Positions 1 through 11,104 of a DNA stretch of 64,000 bases are shown here, in pieces; the first letter of the stretch is position 1, and each line of letters begins with the position of its first letter. The notes under the pieces are model-generated. The model did not search any database and was not told the DNA's origin. It saw only the letters and a program-made list of their open reading frames with translations. Where the stretch lies: contig JACVRA010000101.1 of assembly GCA_019828545.1 (NCBI GenBank), forward strand, positions 116,658 through 180,657, in the 5' to 3' direction. The DNA comes from Paracamarosporium sp. OC-R06-R3 (lineage: Eukaryota > Ascomycota > Dothideomycetes > Pleosporales > Didymosphaeriaceae). Made by a program: the position numbers and the translations under genes.

Positions 1-493
1 AAACAAGAATATATGCCATTCCTCCCGAATGCAAATCGTCTCCAAGCCAATCCAATTTGACTAACTATTATCACCCACGTTCTACCCAAACACCATGATG
101 ACGCCTCACACCCTCTCACACCAACCTCGTAATCTACAGCAACACCACATTCCCAACCAACACCCAACAAAATATCACCCTTACTAGGCACCTCCTCATA
201 CTCCAGCATCCTCCTCCTTACTAAATGCTCGACTAATACTTACAAGAGGAATAGGACGTGCATTTTCTAAGATAAGGATAAAGTGTGGTTAATAATGGTA
301 GAGCTACTATTAGTAATATAGTTTAATCGCGTGAGGTCTTGATATTTGTACGTTATCAACGTGCAAACGGCGAAATTAATGCTCCAAGGAGGCTTTTGTT
401 TAAGATACTAAAGCATACACTATTGCTATCACATATAAGCACACCTAGTCTTGATGAAGGAGGGACGGTAGAACATACAGTCTAACGAATGTC
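1..493. other. intergenic, no gene seen
   Basis: AT-leaning sequence downstream of the F-box gene. I see no convincing reading frame, RNA gene or repeat. It probably contains the 3' UTR of the minus-strand F-box gene that ends at 494. Confidence 0.5.
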
Positions 494-1537
494 TCAGTCT
501 TGCAACCAAGCATACCAGCCGGGGTCACAAGCATGCCCTATGGCCGATTGAATATACCTCTCCATCTCGATCCTACGCATCTTCTCTTTTTTCGATTCTT
601 TCTCTTCATCTTTGGAATTCAGTTCCTCTCTCTTATCTGACTTTTCATCTTCAATTTCGTACTCATCCTCATCCCTGTCTTCAGAATCATACTCATCATC
701 TCCCCGTAGACAGGCTTCAGGCGGAATTCCCTTCCTCAAATCACACCCGCGGCCATGGTGACTCCGATAATGCTTTTCGTACTCACTTTCTATCCATCTT
801 CCCCATTCATAACCTACCCTCCTCATTAAATCGCTCACCGTCAATACCATCGGTCTTCCTGATTTCTTGTTTACCTGGACATTGTGCCGTAAATAGTCCG
901 AACCATAATCCTGCGCATCCGCATCATCAATCTGTTTTACTTCCAGACCGAAAGGAATCTTCGCACCGTCCGAGGTCGACAGGCGCCAGCTGAGTTTGCG
1001 AGCGCCCGGGCGGAACAGCGATATGTGGCCCCAGAAGCGTTCAGAATCTTTATGCTTCTCGTACCATTGCACGAGAGCATAGAGCATCCTGGAATTTAAG
1101 GGCAGAGAGGCCCAGAATCCGTCTTCAGTGTTCTGATCAGGACTGAGTAAGACGGAATCGTCCAAGTTGGTGGGAGGATTTTCTATGATACGGGCCGCGA
1201 CGACGGGGTGAAGGTGCCGTGAAATGTTGTAATTGAAGCGTTTTTTATCGTACTCATGTTCTGCGTCGAAGTCTAGGTTGGCGTTCTTGTCGAGTTCAGG
1301 CATCAGATCATCGACCCGGACGTGGTGCGCCGGGTCTGGGTAGTCGTTGCGCAGCCATGATTTGTATTGTAAGAGTGGAGAGTTGGTGATTAGCTTTTGC
1401 CAGGTCTTGTTGACTCTCTGGTAGCGAAATATGTCCGGGGGTGGAAGCTCGGAGAGTATTTGTTCTAGGAGCTCAGCGACGCCCAGAACCGACGAGACGG
1501 CGCCTTGTCGGCGAGCTGCTCCTGTCTGCACTGGCAT
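494..1537 (-). CDS. F-box domain protein
   Basis: Uninterrupted 347-residue frame. Residues about 18-58 match the F-box: LLEQILSELPPPDIFRYQRV followed by NKTWQKLI, with the conserved Leu-Pro, the Arg-Val-Asn/Cys and the Trp. F-box proteins bind Skp1 and bring substrates to the SCF ubiquitin ligase, whose cullin is also in this window (34453-36990). The rest has no recognised repeat or lectin domain. The C-terminal third is an acidic, charged stretch rich in Glu, Asp and Lys (about residues 280-325) ending in a Trp/Tyr-containing tail. Fungal genomes carry many fast-evolving F-box genes of this architecture, and the substrate cannot be inferred. The start at 1537 puts the F-box at the usual N-terminal position. 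Confident on domain, not on role. Confidence 0.85.
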   Translation of the reverse strand: MPVQTGAARRQGAVSSVLGVAELLEQILSELPPPDIFRYQRVNKTWQKLITNSPLLQYKSWLRNDYPDPAHHVRVDDLMPELDKNANLDFDAEHEYDKKRFNYNISRHLHPVVAARIIENPPTNLDDSVLLSPDQNTEDGFWASLPLNSRMLYALVQWYEKHKDSERFWGHISLFRPGARKLSWRLSTSDGAKIPFGLEVKQIDDADAQDYGSDYLRHNVQVNKKSGRPMVLTVSDLMRRVGYEWGRWIESEYEKHYRSHHGRGCDLRKGIPPEACLRGDDEYDSEDRDEDEYEIEDEKSDKREELNSKDEEKESKKEKMRRIEMERYIQSAIGHACDPGWYAWLQD

Positions 1538-1741
1538 TTGCTCTTGTACTTGCTAAAAAATTTTTTATTGTGGTGAAATAGAAAAGTATCGCGAGAAGTT
1601 GATGTTTGATCCAGATATATATGAGCTAGCTACACTGCTACGGCAATGTGAGGCAGCAGTCCTCGCTAAACCAAGATTGGACTGATGCCTGGTACTCACA
1701 CGACAAGAGCCGAACACGGGTCATCAATCGTTGCAAGGAGC

Positions 1742-2243
1742 TCATACGGATCGACTTGCAATCCCATTTCGATGCTTTTGTGGTCGAGTAATACGTAATG
1801 GCCCGCCTCCTCGTTGATGGGTGCGTGAGAGCGGGTGTCGTCTTGGCAACTCGAAAACTTCTTCTATCCACGCAAGAAAACCATCCTCGTTCTTTGATCT
1901 ATCCGCTTCACGACAAAAGGATATCCGTAGCCGCGTTGAATTGAATCGAGCAGCAAAATTACATCAAACGACGCAAAGTCTGGTGCGCGGGGAATGAGCG
2001 AGCTGAACCTCGAAGAACTTGAGATGGTCGATTTCTGACCCAAAATCAATATCGCCACCGAACACCATTATGTACCATGGCTATACCGCCAAACGTAGGC
2101 ATATTACCAGACTCTTTCTCGAAAAGTACAATGTGATGTTGCAATATCTCTATTGAAATACCCCGCGTGATCCAGATGCCACAATTTATATACAAAGCAT
2201 ACGCGCCAGTGTTAAGCACCTCTATGCTCTGAGACTCGCGCAC
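1742..2243 (-). pseudogene. fragmented coding region, frame broken several times
   Basis: Three overlapping minus-strand frames read like successive parts of one protein. The first runs 2243 to about 2060 (contains GIWITRGISIEILQHH). The second covers about 2080-1985 (contains WYIMVFGGDIDFGSEIDHL). The third runs about 2010-1864 (contains ASFDVILLLDSIQRGYGYPF). The first frame-family is then resumed around 1885-1742 (contains FLAWIEEVFELPRRHPL). No pair of consensus splice sites joins them cleanly, so frameshift decay is the simplest reading. Unannotated short introns or sequence errors are alternatives. I do not recognise the family. It lies directly upstream of the F-box gene on the same strand and could be a relic of a related accessory gene. 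Confidence 0.35.
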
Positions 2244-3303
2244 AACGACGATAATCCTAAAGATAAGATAATTATACTTAACTATGTTTACACAAGAAAT
2301 TTATCGAGAAACATATCTCGGCAGGCACGCCTGGCTGATTACACCATATCCGCGCAGCAGCATACCATGATCGCTCAGGGAACACCACAGCATAGCAAGA
2401 AAAGACAATCAGAAGAGACGTTCGGATCACATTGGAGAACGATACGTGCTATATTGACCAGTAGAGACTAGCTACCTACAAGTCACATCAGTCCCAATCC
2501 AATCACGATACAACCTCGCCAGCCTCCCCTTGTGTCCTTCCAATCACATCTTACCCTCCATCCGCACTCGTCTTAGCCCTACTCACCATACCAAACAACA
2601 ATAGCAGTACCATGTACACACCTTCCTTTGTTTTGCCATCCCAAGCCTTACATCTGAACCCCAAACCCTCCCTCAAACAGCACACGCGCCCCACTCCCCA
2701 CACCCTCGATACCACCTCCAACCACAGCTTCAGCGATGCATCGTAACCCCAACCTTGCCCACGTTCTCAGAATCAGGATATGTTACTACTTGCATCGCAT
2801 TACTTTGCAATCACCATTGGTGTCGATACATCACACATTGCACCCTTCCTTCCATTCGAACACAAGCCAATGGATAATTAAGACGGCGTACCATCGCTCG
2901 ACCCGCCAGCCTGTCCATCGAGAAACAGGCTTGCCATCCTAGTAGTCTTAGCTTGAAATTAAAAGCTAGACGGCACATTTCATATTGCAGCCGAGAAATA
3001 CGGGTATAACTCGCCGACCCACTGGTGACGCAGTACCTAGGGAGATGGCCTCATCTCGCGTTGAGATAAGGCGGGGTGAGTGCGAGTGAGGTTGTGTAGG
3101 TTTATGTGTGTGTTGTACTAATAGTGGGCGGGGTATAGTGTAGTTGTAGTACTTGCTGGGTTGGGTTATATATATACGGTATACATATTTGCTATATACA
3201 TATGTGCATGTGTGTTTTAATAGTTATACAACACTGCTTCATCTACTCATCCATCCCACAATGCACACACAACACACCCACCGCTCCCCCCTCCCCTAAC
3301 TGA
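2244..3303. other. intergenic, 3' flank of MTC6
   Basis: No credible gene. The 2480-2960 part is C-rich on the plus strand and the 3100-3260 part is T/G-rich with short TATA and TGTG runs. A 68-codon frame at 2736-2942 has no domain features and I treat it as chance. Confidence 0.5.
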
Positions 3304-5740
3304 CTAACTAGGCACCCCCTCATACTCCCACCCCTCAAGCATCCTGCGCCGCCGCCCCCTCTTCCCCTCCCTCCGATTCGCCGCACACTTGACGAAGAAC
3401 GTCAGCGCCGTGCACACGAAGATGATAATCGCCGCCACCGTCGGCACCACCACGATGCGCGTCTGGTTCTGGTCGCTCGGCGGCTGGTACGGACACGTGC
3501 CGTTTACCTCTGCGACCCAGCAGTCTGGGACGTCCATGCTGTTGAGGTTGATGAGGATTGCGTTTGTGTTTGGGTCTGCGTTGTTGGGGTTGGAGTTGGA
3601 GGGCGAGCGCGAGGCCGCGGAGAGGAGATGTGCGTTTTCGAGGGGCGTGTGCGGGACGCTGAAGGTGTGTGGGGGAGCGCAGGCGGAGGCTGCGTCGGTG
3701 TATGTGGAGGGGGAGGAGGAGATGCGCCAGGCGTAGGGCGAGGATGGGTCCTGGCAGGCGACGTGGAGCGGCGTGCTGCAGTCGACGACGTGCCAGCGGC
3801 CGGCGTGGGTGCCGCTGGTGTACGCGGCGGCGCACCGGTTGCCTGTTGCGCCCGAGGTGCCTGGGTTCGTGGCGTTGAGCGGCTCGCCGGGGGCCCAGGT
3901 CCAGAGGTATGAGTGCGTGAATGCGGCGTAGGGGAGGGGGTTTTTGTCTGCGGTGACGTTGGCTAGGGTGTGGTTTAGGAGTGGGGATATGCCGCAGGTA
4001 GTGAGGTTTGTGATGGAGGGGATGGGAGAGGTGAGGTCTGGGTTTGCGGACACGGAGAGGGTGGAAGGCAGGGTGGCGACGGCGAAGGACGAGTTTGTCT
4101 GCGGTGTTATGGATGTGGCTGAGGGGTCGAATAGACAGCCTGAGTCGAGTGTGCCGGACGACGAGAAGGAGACGTCCGTTTGGAAAGATATCGTGTCTGG
4201 TGGGAAGATGGTGCCTGCGTCGTCGTTCCTGTTGTACCCGCTCATCTGGGGATCGACGGTGCCGAAGACAGCAGTGAGGCGGTAGAAATCGCGAAACTGA
4301 GCGACTGCTTCGTCCGGCCATCCATTTGGTGTGGAAGATTGCCCGTTGTTACCTTGCTGCACCGTGTAGTAGCCCTCTCTAGGCATGTTCTCGGCGCCAA
4401 AGTTGTTCCATGTGTCGCTCAGGTGTGCACGTTGGTCTGCGAGCTTCGACGGTGTATACAACTCATCTGAAAGGTTTCCCTTCATGACATCACTGAGAAG
4501 GTTTCCGGCCGCCTGGGGAAGCAGACTGGCGGCAGGTTGCTGAGCGGGGTCATTTGGATGTTGCCAGGAGGCGGCGGCGTGGATGTTGAGGAGAAGGTGT
4601 GTGAACGAGGCATCGGTTGTGGTGGATGTTGCTTCGAGGAAGTCATTAAAGATACCAGTCAGGTAATTCAACGTTATTGTGGAGGTGCAGTTATAGCTTC
4701 CGAGTTGGAATAGGATACCTTCTTCGTCAACAGCTTGAAGGGGAGCGGAGGCGGTGGAGGATGATGTGGATGTCGACACAGCGGAGGACGATGCAGAGGA
4801 ATCTGCTGTCGACGACCCGGAAGTTGATGATGCTGATGCAGTGGATGACACTGAGCCAGACTCCCCACCCGATGTCGACGAGCCCGAACTTGATACAGAA
4901 GTCCCATCCTGGCGTTTAGGAAAGCCTGCTGAGGAAGTAGTTGCCGTCACTCCAGCACTTGTAGAGCTCAAGCTGCTGGAGACCGAGAAAGTCGGCACGG
5001 GCATTGTGGAGGAGCTTCCAGCAGCCGACGACGGCGGTGGTATCTCAACAGGACATAGACTCCATTCGCCCCTCAGCGCGTCCCAGTAGGTATCTACGAC
5101 GAACCTCCGCAGCCCGACTGCGAGCAGGTTCGAAAAACATTTCTGGAACGATGTATCTTCGTATTGGTTCGTATTGAAGCAGGCTGCTCGTAGAGATACG
5201 AAGGGTACCGTGTGGAAGTTTATTGGTACAAGCAAGCCGACATCACGCTGGGACTGTATGAGATGTCAGAAAATGGTCTACGTTTCTACAGCTTCAACCG
5301 GTGCATATGGTAGCTCGAAAGCTGCATTGAGGTGCGGCTTGACACGGCGCGTTCACGGAGTAGCAGTGATCCACAGAAGCTGGTGGAGTTTACATCCTAG
5401 CTCTTGACGCTTCATTCTCTTGCAATCTTTTGCGTACGGAGTTGTACGATAGCGGCCGATACGAGTCACGGGGCCATTTATTCACGTCGTACAAACCCCC
5501 AGCCATGTGACGCAATCAGTCAGACACGAGGACTGGAGAGGATCCTCGACGATCTTCCACGCAACAGGAAATACGTATACCCAGGGATAACGTAAAGAGG
5601 GTGCAGTCACGTACCCGAAAGGCCTCGTCCCAAGGCTGCACCAGCGTGTCCTCTGCACTTGGATCCGGGATGTAGAGAGAATCCGCCATGGCCGCGGTCA
5701 ACACCGGGCGAGCAAAGAAAGCGAAAGCGAGCAGAGGCAA
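3304..5740 (-). CDS. MTC6: Maintenance of telomere capping protein 6 (MTC6-like)
   Basis: Two-exon model: 5740..5615 and 5253..3304, phase 0, 691 residues. The 361-nt intron is long for this window, but the join gives the expected block (WDEAFR to SQRDVGL, then PINFHTVPFVSLRAACF) typical of fungal Mtc6 N-termini. Features in order: hydrophobic signal segment (residues about 1-17); conserved N-terminal domain; Ser/Thr-rich linker (about 75-170); a large extracytoplasmic domain with the family motifs THSYLWTWAPGEP, GRWHVVDC and CWVAEVNGTCPY; one membrane helix (about 645-670, VVVPTVAAIIIFVCTALTFF); a short basic cytoplasmic tail. This is a type I membrane glycoprotein design. The yeast gene was named from a genetic interaction with telomere capping and its biochemical role is unclear. 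Any telomere role here is by homology only. Confidence 0.88.
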
Positions 5741-7415
5741 TCAAAGTGAGGAGACAAGGTTCGCAACAGTGACGGGCAGTTTTGGCCGAAGGATGCGGCA
5801 TTGGCTCAGATTGGTGGTTGGCGATGGGAGGCATGTGAGGCTGCTCGCCTAACGGCGTTTGATCGGCGTGCGGTGGCAGGGGTCGCCGGAGAAACTGCCT
5901 GGATAGGCACGTGACGTGCAAGTGCCCAGCAGACCAAGAGCGATGTCGTGCACAGGGAGGGGATTCAGGCTAAAGGGCGCGAGGCCAATGGCGAGGCTTA
6001 CTCGGGGCCAGGTGCCATGGTGCTGGGCCAGACTGTCTGCCACGGACTCCTGCGGGTTAATTTTGGAGTCGTGTCTCAGGTGGCTTGCAGGTCCCACGCG
6101 AGATGTGCTCGTCGGATGCTCACCGACGATCCATCGTGTCTTGCCCTTCAACGTCGTGTCTGGGAGCGAGAGGATGCGAGCTAGCGGGCATTGGGAGCAG
6201 GCCTTGTTCCCCGCAGCAACGCCCTTGAGTTATGCAGACGCATATTGGCAGCGGCCCCGGCAAGACGCGCGTGCGAACAGCTGGCTGGAGACGGAGCCAT
6301 GGGTCACGATCCCGCGGCAAGGGAACGTTCAACGGCCGTGAGCATTTCTGGCCGCCTGTGTGTGACGGTCCCTGCGTGACATGCTCCCGAGGGCGCGGCG
6401 TCGTATATGCCACCGGTCGAGCTTACGGTGGGTGAGCACCAGAGCATACATAGCACTGCATTGCTGGAGTGGGAGACTAGAGTCCCGGGTACCGTGGGAC
6501 CGACAGCCGTTTTTTCCAAAGCTCCGATGCAATGCAGAGGGCCAGGGATGGGAGCATTTGCTGGGAACGGGCCAGGCGGTGACGGCAGATGCAGAGTCAT
6601 CTTTGTCATAAAGACGAGGTTTGGGCAGGACATGGCAGGACATGGCCGGCCAGGGCAGGGTATGATGGCAGGGCCCGTCTGGCAGGGCCCGTGGGCGACG
6701 GGCGAAAGGCTTACCGACTTTGCACAGTGCTCGACACGCATGCCGTACAGAGTAAGTCAAACGAAATGCTGCAAGATGCAGGAAAAGGGTCTTGGCCATC
6801 CATCCGCCCATGCCGCAATATGCGCCTTGCCCAGCAGTGCACCCGACCGTGGACTGTCGCTGCTGCTAACGCCCCCCTCCCGAGCCGCCCAGCCCGCGGC
6901 ACCCCCTCTGTGTGTGCGCGCGCGCCCACGACGGCCTTGCCAACGGCTTTTTGCAGCCCCCAAGGCGTGCGTACACTTGACTGCAAAGCCCCTAGGCGCG
7001 GCGCCTCTCCCTCATCGCACGCCGAAAGCTCCGCGCCCACGGGCCCCTGAGCGTTGGGCGCGCCAGTCCCAGTCGGGCAAGCGCTGACGACGGGACGCAA
7101 CCACGCCGCAGGGCCCGAGCGCGCCCACGATCTGCCGTAGCGAAAAACCCCATGGCCAGGCGAAACCACGGCCTAACCGCCCGTTGCCCGCCATCCCAGC
7201 TCGCATCCTCCTCCTGCGATCCGTGGCCCCCTTGAAATATCTCTCTCCCGCCGAACCAGCCTTGCCCGGGCCCCGCCCCATGCCAAACGCAGTATTCTAC
7301 GGCTAGCGCCCTCAGATTTACGCTTTGCCCGCCAAAACGCGAGCCAGGGGGCGTTCCGACCGACCGCCGCCGGCTAAGGGAACATGCCGTCGTCGGATGC
7401 CACGCCCTGGTGCTC

Positions 7416-7471
7416 TGCCCTGTCGTGCTGCCCTGTCGTGCTGCCCTGTCGTGCCCTGCCCTGCCCTGCCC
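7416..7471. repeat. 13-bp tandem repeat grading into CCCTG repeats
   Basis: Three copies of a unit reading about CTGCCCTGTCGTG, followed by four CCCTG pentamers and a CCATG variant. Seen directly in the sequence. Confidence 0.85.
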
Positions 7472-8224
7472 ATGCCATGCAGCAATAACGGTCGCACGGA
7501 CGCCGCTTGCCACGTTTTCTGCTGGCCATGCTTCACCACCGTGCGCTGGACGTGCGAGCCAAACGAACAGAGGCGGTTTTGCCTGCGTTTAGTTTCGGCG
7601 TGCCCGTCGCTAGGCCGGTATCGCGCGCGGCTCGTCATTGGGTAGCCTCGCATTCGCGTTGCGCGCTGCTTCGTCGAGAGCAGTCAGTCATGGCAGACAT
7701 GACATGAGATGAGATGAGATGCGCTGCGTGAGCGTCTGCCAATCTCGTTCCCTCCCGTCCGTCTGCTCATCTCAGTCCAGATCCCTTGGACATGGCCGTG
7801 GAACGGCATCGCCCGAGAAGGTTTGCCAGCCGAAGGGTCGAGGGTTTCGGGTCCGACGACAGACAGACAGACAGACGACGGCTGCGACCGCCGCCAACTA
7901 GAAGCTGCCCTTGGTTCGACGCGTCTTCCACCACATGGAGCCGTCACTTTCTCTCTCCAGAGCCACGCAAATACAACACAGGCAACACAAGACAATGACG
8001 CAAACAAACACGCACCTACGCGTAAACGTAAACACCCGCTTTCGCCGCCCCAGCCCGCCGATTGGCCCGCCGCCACCCACCGAGTCCGAATCCGACTATG
8101 TATTTCCCAACGCAGCTAGCGGCGCCCCGAATGCAGAGCCGCACACCACAAACAGGCATCCAGCCACACTCACTAAGAACGGCCCTACGACCACGACTAC
8201 CGCGTGCCATGCCACGCCTACAAC

Positions 8225-8280
8225 CTCGACTCGACTCGACTCGCGGCGTCCCGCACCGCACCGCACCGCACCGCACCGCC
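8225..8280. repeat. two adjacent pentanucleotide microsatellites
   Basis: About four copies of CTCGA (8225-8243) followed within 10 bases by about six copies of CGCAC/GCACC (8251-8280). Confidence 0.9.
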
Positions 8281-8323
8281 ACACGCCCGCCCTCCCTCCC
8301 TCCCTGGACCCCGTGTGCGAAAG

Positions 8324-8350
8324 AGCCCAGCCAGCCCAGCCAGCCCAGCC
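8324..8350. repeat. CCAGCCCAG tandem repeat
   Basis: Three copies of a nine-base unit reading CCAGCCCAG, imperfect at the ends. Confidence 0.85.
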
Positions 8351-8576
8351 CGCACCCGACTCGTACATACTTGCCACACCGCAGACAAAGTCAAAGTCAG
8401 TCAGTCACTCCGCACATGCACGTACCGTACGTACTCCGTCGTAGTCTCTCTCGACCATGACACGCGCGCCCCCTTCCCCCTGCGCAACCCACCCCGTTAA
8501 CTCTATTTCCGCCGGAGCGCCTCGTGTACCGCTTGCGTTGACGGACCGGCGCTGCGTGGACGGTGTGCCATGTCGC

Positions 8577-8599
8577 TAGGTAGGTAGGTAGGTAGGTAG
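8577..8599. repeat. TAGG microsatellite
   Basis: About five and a half TAGG units ending in TAGA, followed by a short GATGATGATG tract. Confidence 0.9.
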
Positions 8600-8665
8600 A
8601 TGATGATGGGGGTCAGTCTGGTCTGGCGCCATGGCAAGGCGTGGCAGGGCGTAAAGTACGAAGCA

Positions 8666-8685
8666 TAGCGTAGCGTAGCGTAGCG
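8666..8685. repeat. TAGCG microsatellite
   Basis: Four perfect TAGCG pentamers. Confidence 0.9.
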
Positions 8686-9036
8686 CGACGGACGGCGAGG
8701 CCCCTGCCTTAGCTGGGCGCGCGCGCACACACACACGCTCGATTGCGTGCAGGCGGGCAGGCAGGCAGCGTGGACGCGGTTCTGGGTCTGTCTGTCTGTC
8801 GAGACGAGGCCGAGACCGCGTCCTGCCGCGAGGGACGCCGTGGTGTGGTTTCAAGAGTGAATAGCCTCGCTTGCCGCCGCAGACGGGCGTTGCGCTGCGC
8901 TGCCCATGTGATGCTCGGAGGAAGGAATGCGCGCTGCGTGTGGGAACGCGGTTAAGGCTGCTTGCGCTGGCATGTCACTGATGGCATGCTATGCTTGCTT
9001 ACGCTCAGCGAGGCGAGGTAAGGCGAAGGATGCATG

Positions 9037-9070
9037 TGTATGTATGTATGTATGTATGTATGTATGTATG
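9037..9070. repeat. TGTA microsatellite
   Basis: About eight tandem TGTA units, with GATA/GATG variants nearby at 9089-9110. Confidence 0.9.
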
Positions 9071-9215
9071 TGTGGAGTAGACCGTTAAGGATAGATAGAT
9101 GGATGGATAGGCAAGCACATGGATGACCAAGGATGAACGTCGTAGAACAGACAAGGCAGCTTCGCGCCGCGCATGGGTATTACTTCCTCCGCCTAAGCCG
9201 GAGTACACGGTAAGA

Positions 9216-9239
9216 TGTGGTATGGTATGGTATGGTATG
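9216..9239. repeat. GGTAT microsatellite
   Basis: About four and a half copies of GGTAT, decaying to GATATG. Confidence 0.9.
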
Positions 9240-9538
9240 ATATGAAGAGCAAGACAAGCGTGGACGCCCAAAGACAGACACACGCGACGACAAACAACAG
9301 TACATGCATGAAGCGTGCCGGTGGCCAAAGCCAGCCAGCCCGAGCGCGTGCGTGCGTGCAACGGGCAGCCTGAAGAGCACAACTCCGTAGTGAATCCCTC
9401 CGTCCATGGCGTGCATATGCATTCATGCCCCTCCACCAGATAGAACGCCTTACGATGGAAAAACGACCATGAAACCCGCTCGCTTCCGCTAAGCAACGAC
9501 CGACGAACCAAGACGGCAGATGGAAAAAACGATCGATT

Positions 9539-9586
9539 GGAATGGAATAAGGTGGAATAAAATGGAACAGAATAGAGTAGAATAAA
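9539..9586. repeat. degenerate GGAAT/GAATA repeat
   Basis: Imperfect pentamer array of GGAATA, GGAACA and GAATAG variants over about 48 bases. Confidence 0.75.
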
Positions 9587-9877
9587 CCGGCAAATGACAA
9601 ACAGCAGAGGTTTCCGCCCCGTATTCCTTTTTTTCCCGTGTTTTACATGATGTGGATGAGTGGGTATCTGGTCAGCCATGCGGCGACTCGACTCGGTTCC
9701 TAGCTCTTGCGTCGCTAGAGCGGATCCTGGTCGAGACTTGGAGCTGGCGGCGTGTCCGCAGTGTATATGGACGTAATCATTACAATGAAAGACTAAATCC
9801 TATGCGTATAAACATGAAGCGATGGGGCTGGCCGAGGCTGTATGCCTCGGGTGGCCTGTGGGTATGTTGGAAGACGC

Positions 9878-11104
9878 TCACACCAGGAACCTGAGGTCCA
9901 TGCGGCTGTCTTGAGGCTTGCCCTTTGGTGAAACAGGTGCGCTCCGTGTTTCAGATGGCTGTATAGGGCGCGCAAAGGGCGACGGAAGCTGCCGAGATGA
10001 CGGGCTAGTGTTCATGGGAGCAGGCAGCGGCACGCGGCCTTGTTCTGTAAGCGTGGCGAAAGGAGGCAGTGGTCGTTGTTCAGGCAGAGGCGCCGAGTAT
10101 GGAAGGGAGTGATGATGGTGGACGAGCTGATGCGCAGGCTGTGTGAGTAGTTGGGGCCTTTCGGGCCTGTATTCTTGCCTTGGAGCCGGTTCTGTGAAAG
10201 GCGTCAAAGTTCGGGTCTCTGGCTTGACTAGAGGCGGTAGTTGAACGGAACCACGGTGTCTGGGGTCATAGGCCGTGTGGTCATCGTCCTCGTTCGCAAA
10301 GCCCATCTGCGGCAAGTAACGGGTGCATGAATTCCTGCGCTCCTCCCGGCTGCCCACTAAAGGCGCAAGAGTGAGATCGAGAGGAGAGGCTGCACCGCGA
10401 GGTGAGCGTGACTCTGAGCCGGTGTCCGTGATTAGTGAAGGCGCACCATCTGCGGAGACGATAGAGTAACCAGAAGGCGACGGCATGGGTGTCTCGACCC
10501 CACGTCCTCGCGCTGAGTGTGATGGATACGGCTGTAGCTGTAGTGGCGCTGGCCGCGTGCCGGCGTATGGTTCAAAGCTCTGCGGCTGAGGAAGCTTGAG
10601 CGAGTGTGGTGAATGCATCGAGGGGTTGAGTGACGGTCGCCGCGAGGAGGGATAAGAGAGATGGCCGGCATGACGAGCAGCGTCGTCTTCGTGGTGGGTA
10701 GAGTGCGCTACCGCGGGGTAGTGGTATGCGGCTTGTGGGTGATGCATTTGCGGGTGGGCCGGCGGCTCGCGCTCTGGGTTGCGTTTCCTGCGGTTCTGTC
10801 CTCCATTCCACCAGTTCTTGACTGCGTTGTCACTGCGGCCTTTGAGTCTCCGTGCGATCTCTGCCCACCTCTTGCCCATGTCGGCGACCAGCTTCTCGAT
10901 CAGTTCGCCTTCTTCCGGAGAAATAGGCTCATGGTTCAACGAAGGTTTGAGGTTTTGATGATATCTTTCCCGACACTGCTTGGGCGACCGTGTTGTGATT
11001 TCTTGTGATATGCGGACCCAGTTGTGTGGTCCGTTTCGGCCCACAAGCTCGATGAGGTACCGGTCTTCATGTTGCGACCAAGGGCCGCGACGATGAGCAA
11101 CCAT
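9878..11104 (-). CDS. flbD: FlbD-like two-repeat Myb transcription factor
   Basis: 408 residues from the ATG at 11104. The reading frame stays open further upstream, but the Myb domain starts directly at this Met, as in FlbD proteins. Two SANT/Myb repeats: R2 about residues 5-55 (HRRGPWSQHEDRYLIELV ... NWVRISQEI ... SPKQCRERYHQNL) and R3 about 58-108 (ISPEEGELIEKLV ... KRWAEIARRLKGRSDNAVK then NWWNG). The regularly spaced Trp residues that define the fold are present. The rest is a low-complexity Pro/Ser/His-rich region with no fold visible. In Aspergillus FlbD is a nuclear activator in the conidiation cascade upstream of brlA. The repeat sequence is close enough to call an orthologue, but the regulated genes in this fungus are unknown. 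It stands alone in an otherwise gene-poor 18-kb interval. Confidence 0.85.
   Translation of the reverse strand: MVAHRRGPWSQHEDRYLIELVGRNGPHNWVRISQEITTRSPKQCRERYHQNLKPSLNHEPISPEEGELIEKLVADMGKRWAEIARRLKGRSDNAVKNWWNGGQNRRKRNPEREPPAHPQMHHPQAAYHYPAVAHSTHHEDDAARHAGHLSYPSSRRPSLNPSMHSPHSLKLPQPQSFEPYAGTRPAPLQLQPYPSHSARGRGVETPMPSPSGYSIVSADGAPSLITDTGSESRSPRGAASPLDLTLAPLVGSREERRNSCTRYLPQMGFANEDDDHTAYDPRHRGSVQLPPLVKPETRTLTPFTEPAPRQEYRPERPQLLTQPAHQLVHHHHSLPYSAPLPEQRPLPPFATLTEQGRVPLPAPMNTSPSSRQLPSPFARPIQPSETRSAPVSPKGKPQDSRMDLRFLV

Larger units (their letters stand above)
5741..9877. other. GC-rich, microsatellite-rich region without a supported gene
   Basis: About 4.1 kb between MTC6 and the Myb gene. Many long frames exist on both strands, but they overlap each other, are rich in Pro, Arg, Ala and Gly, and show no domain, as expected for GC-rich noncoding DNA with few stops. 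The stretch 7400-9600 is packed with short tandem repeats (listed separately). Part of it, near 9.6-9.9 kb, is probably the 3' UTR of the Myb gene. Confidence 0.6.

Noticed and set aside
3335..4919. Several frames antisense or shifted to MTC6
   Set aside because: Arg/His/Pro-rich shadows of a GC-rich coding exon.
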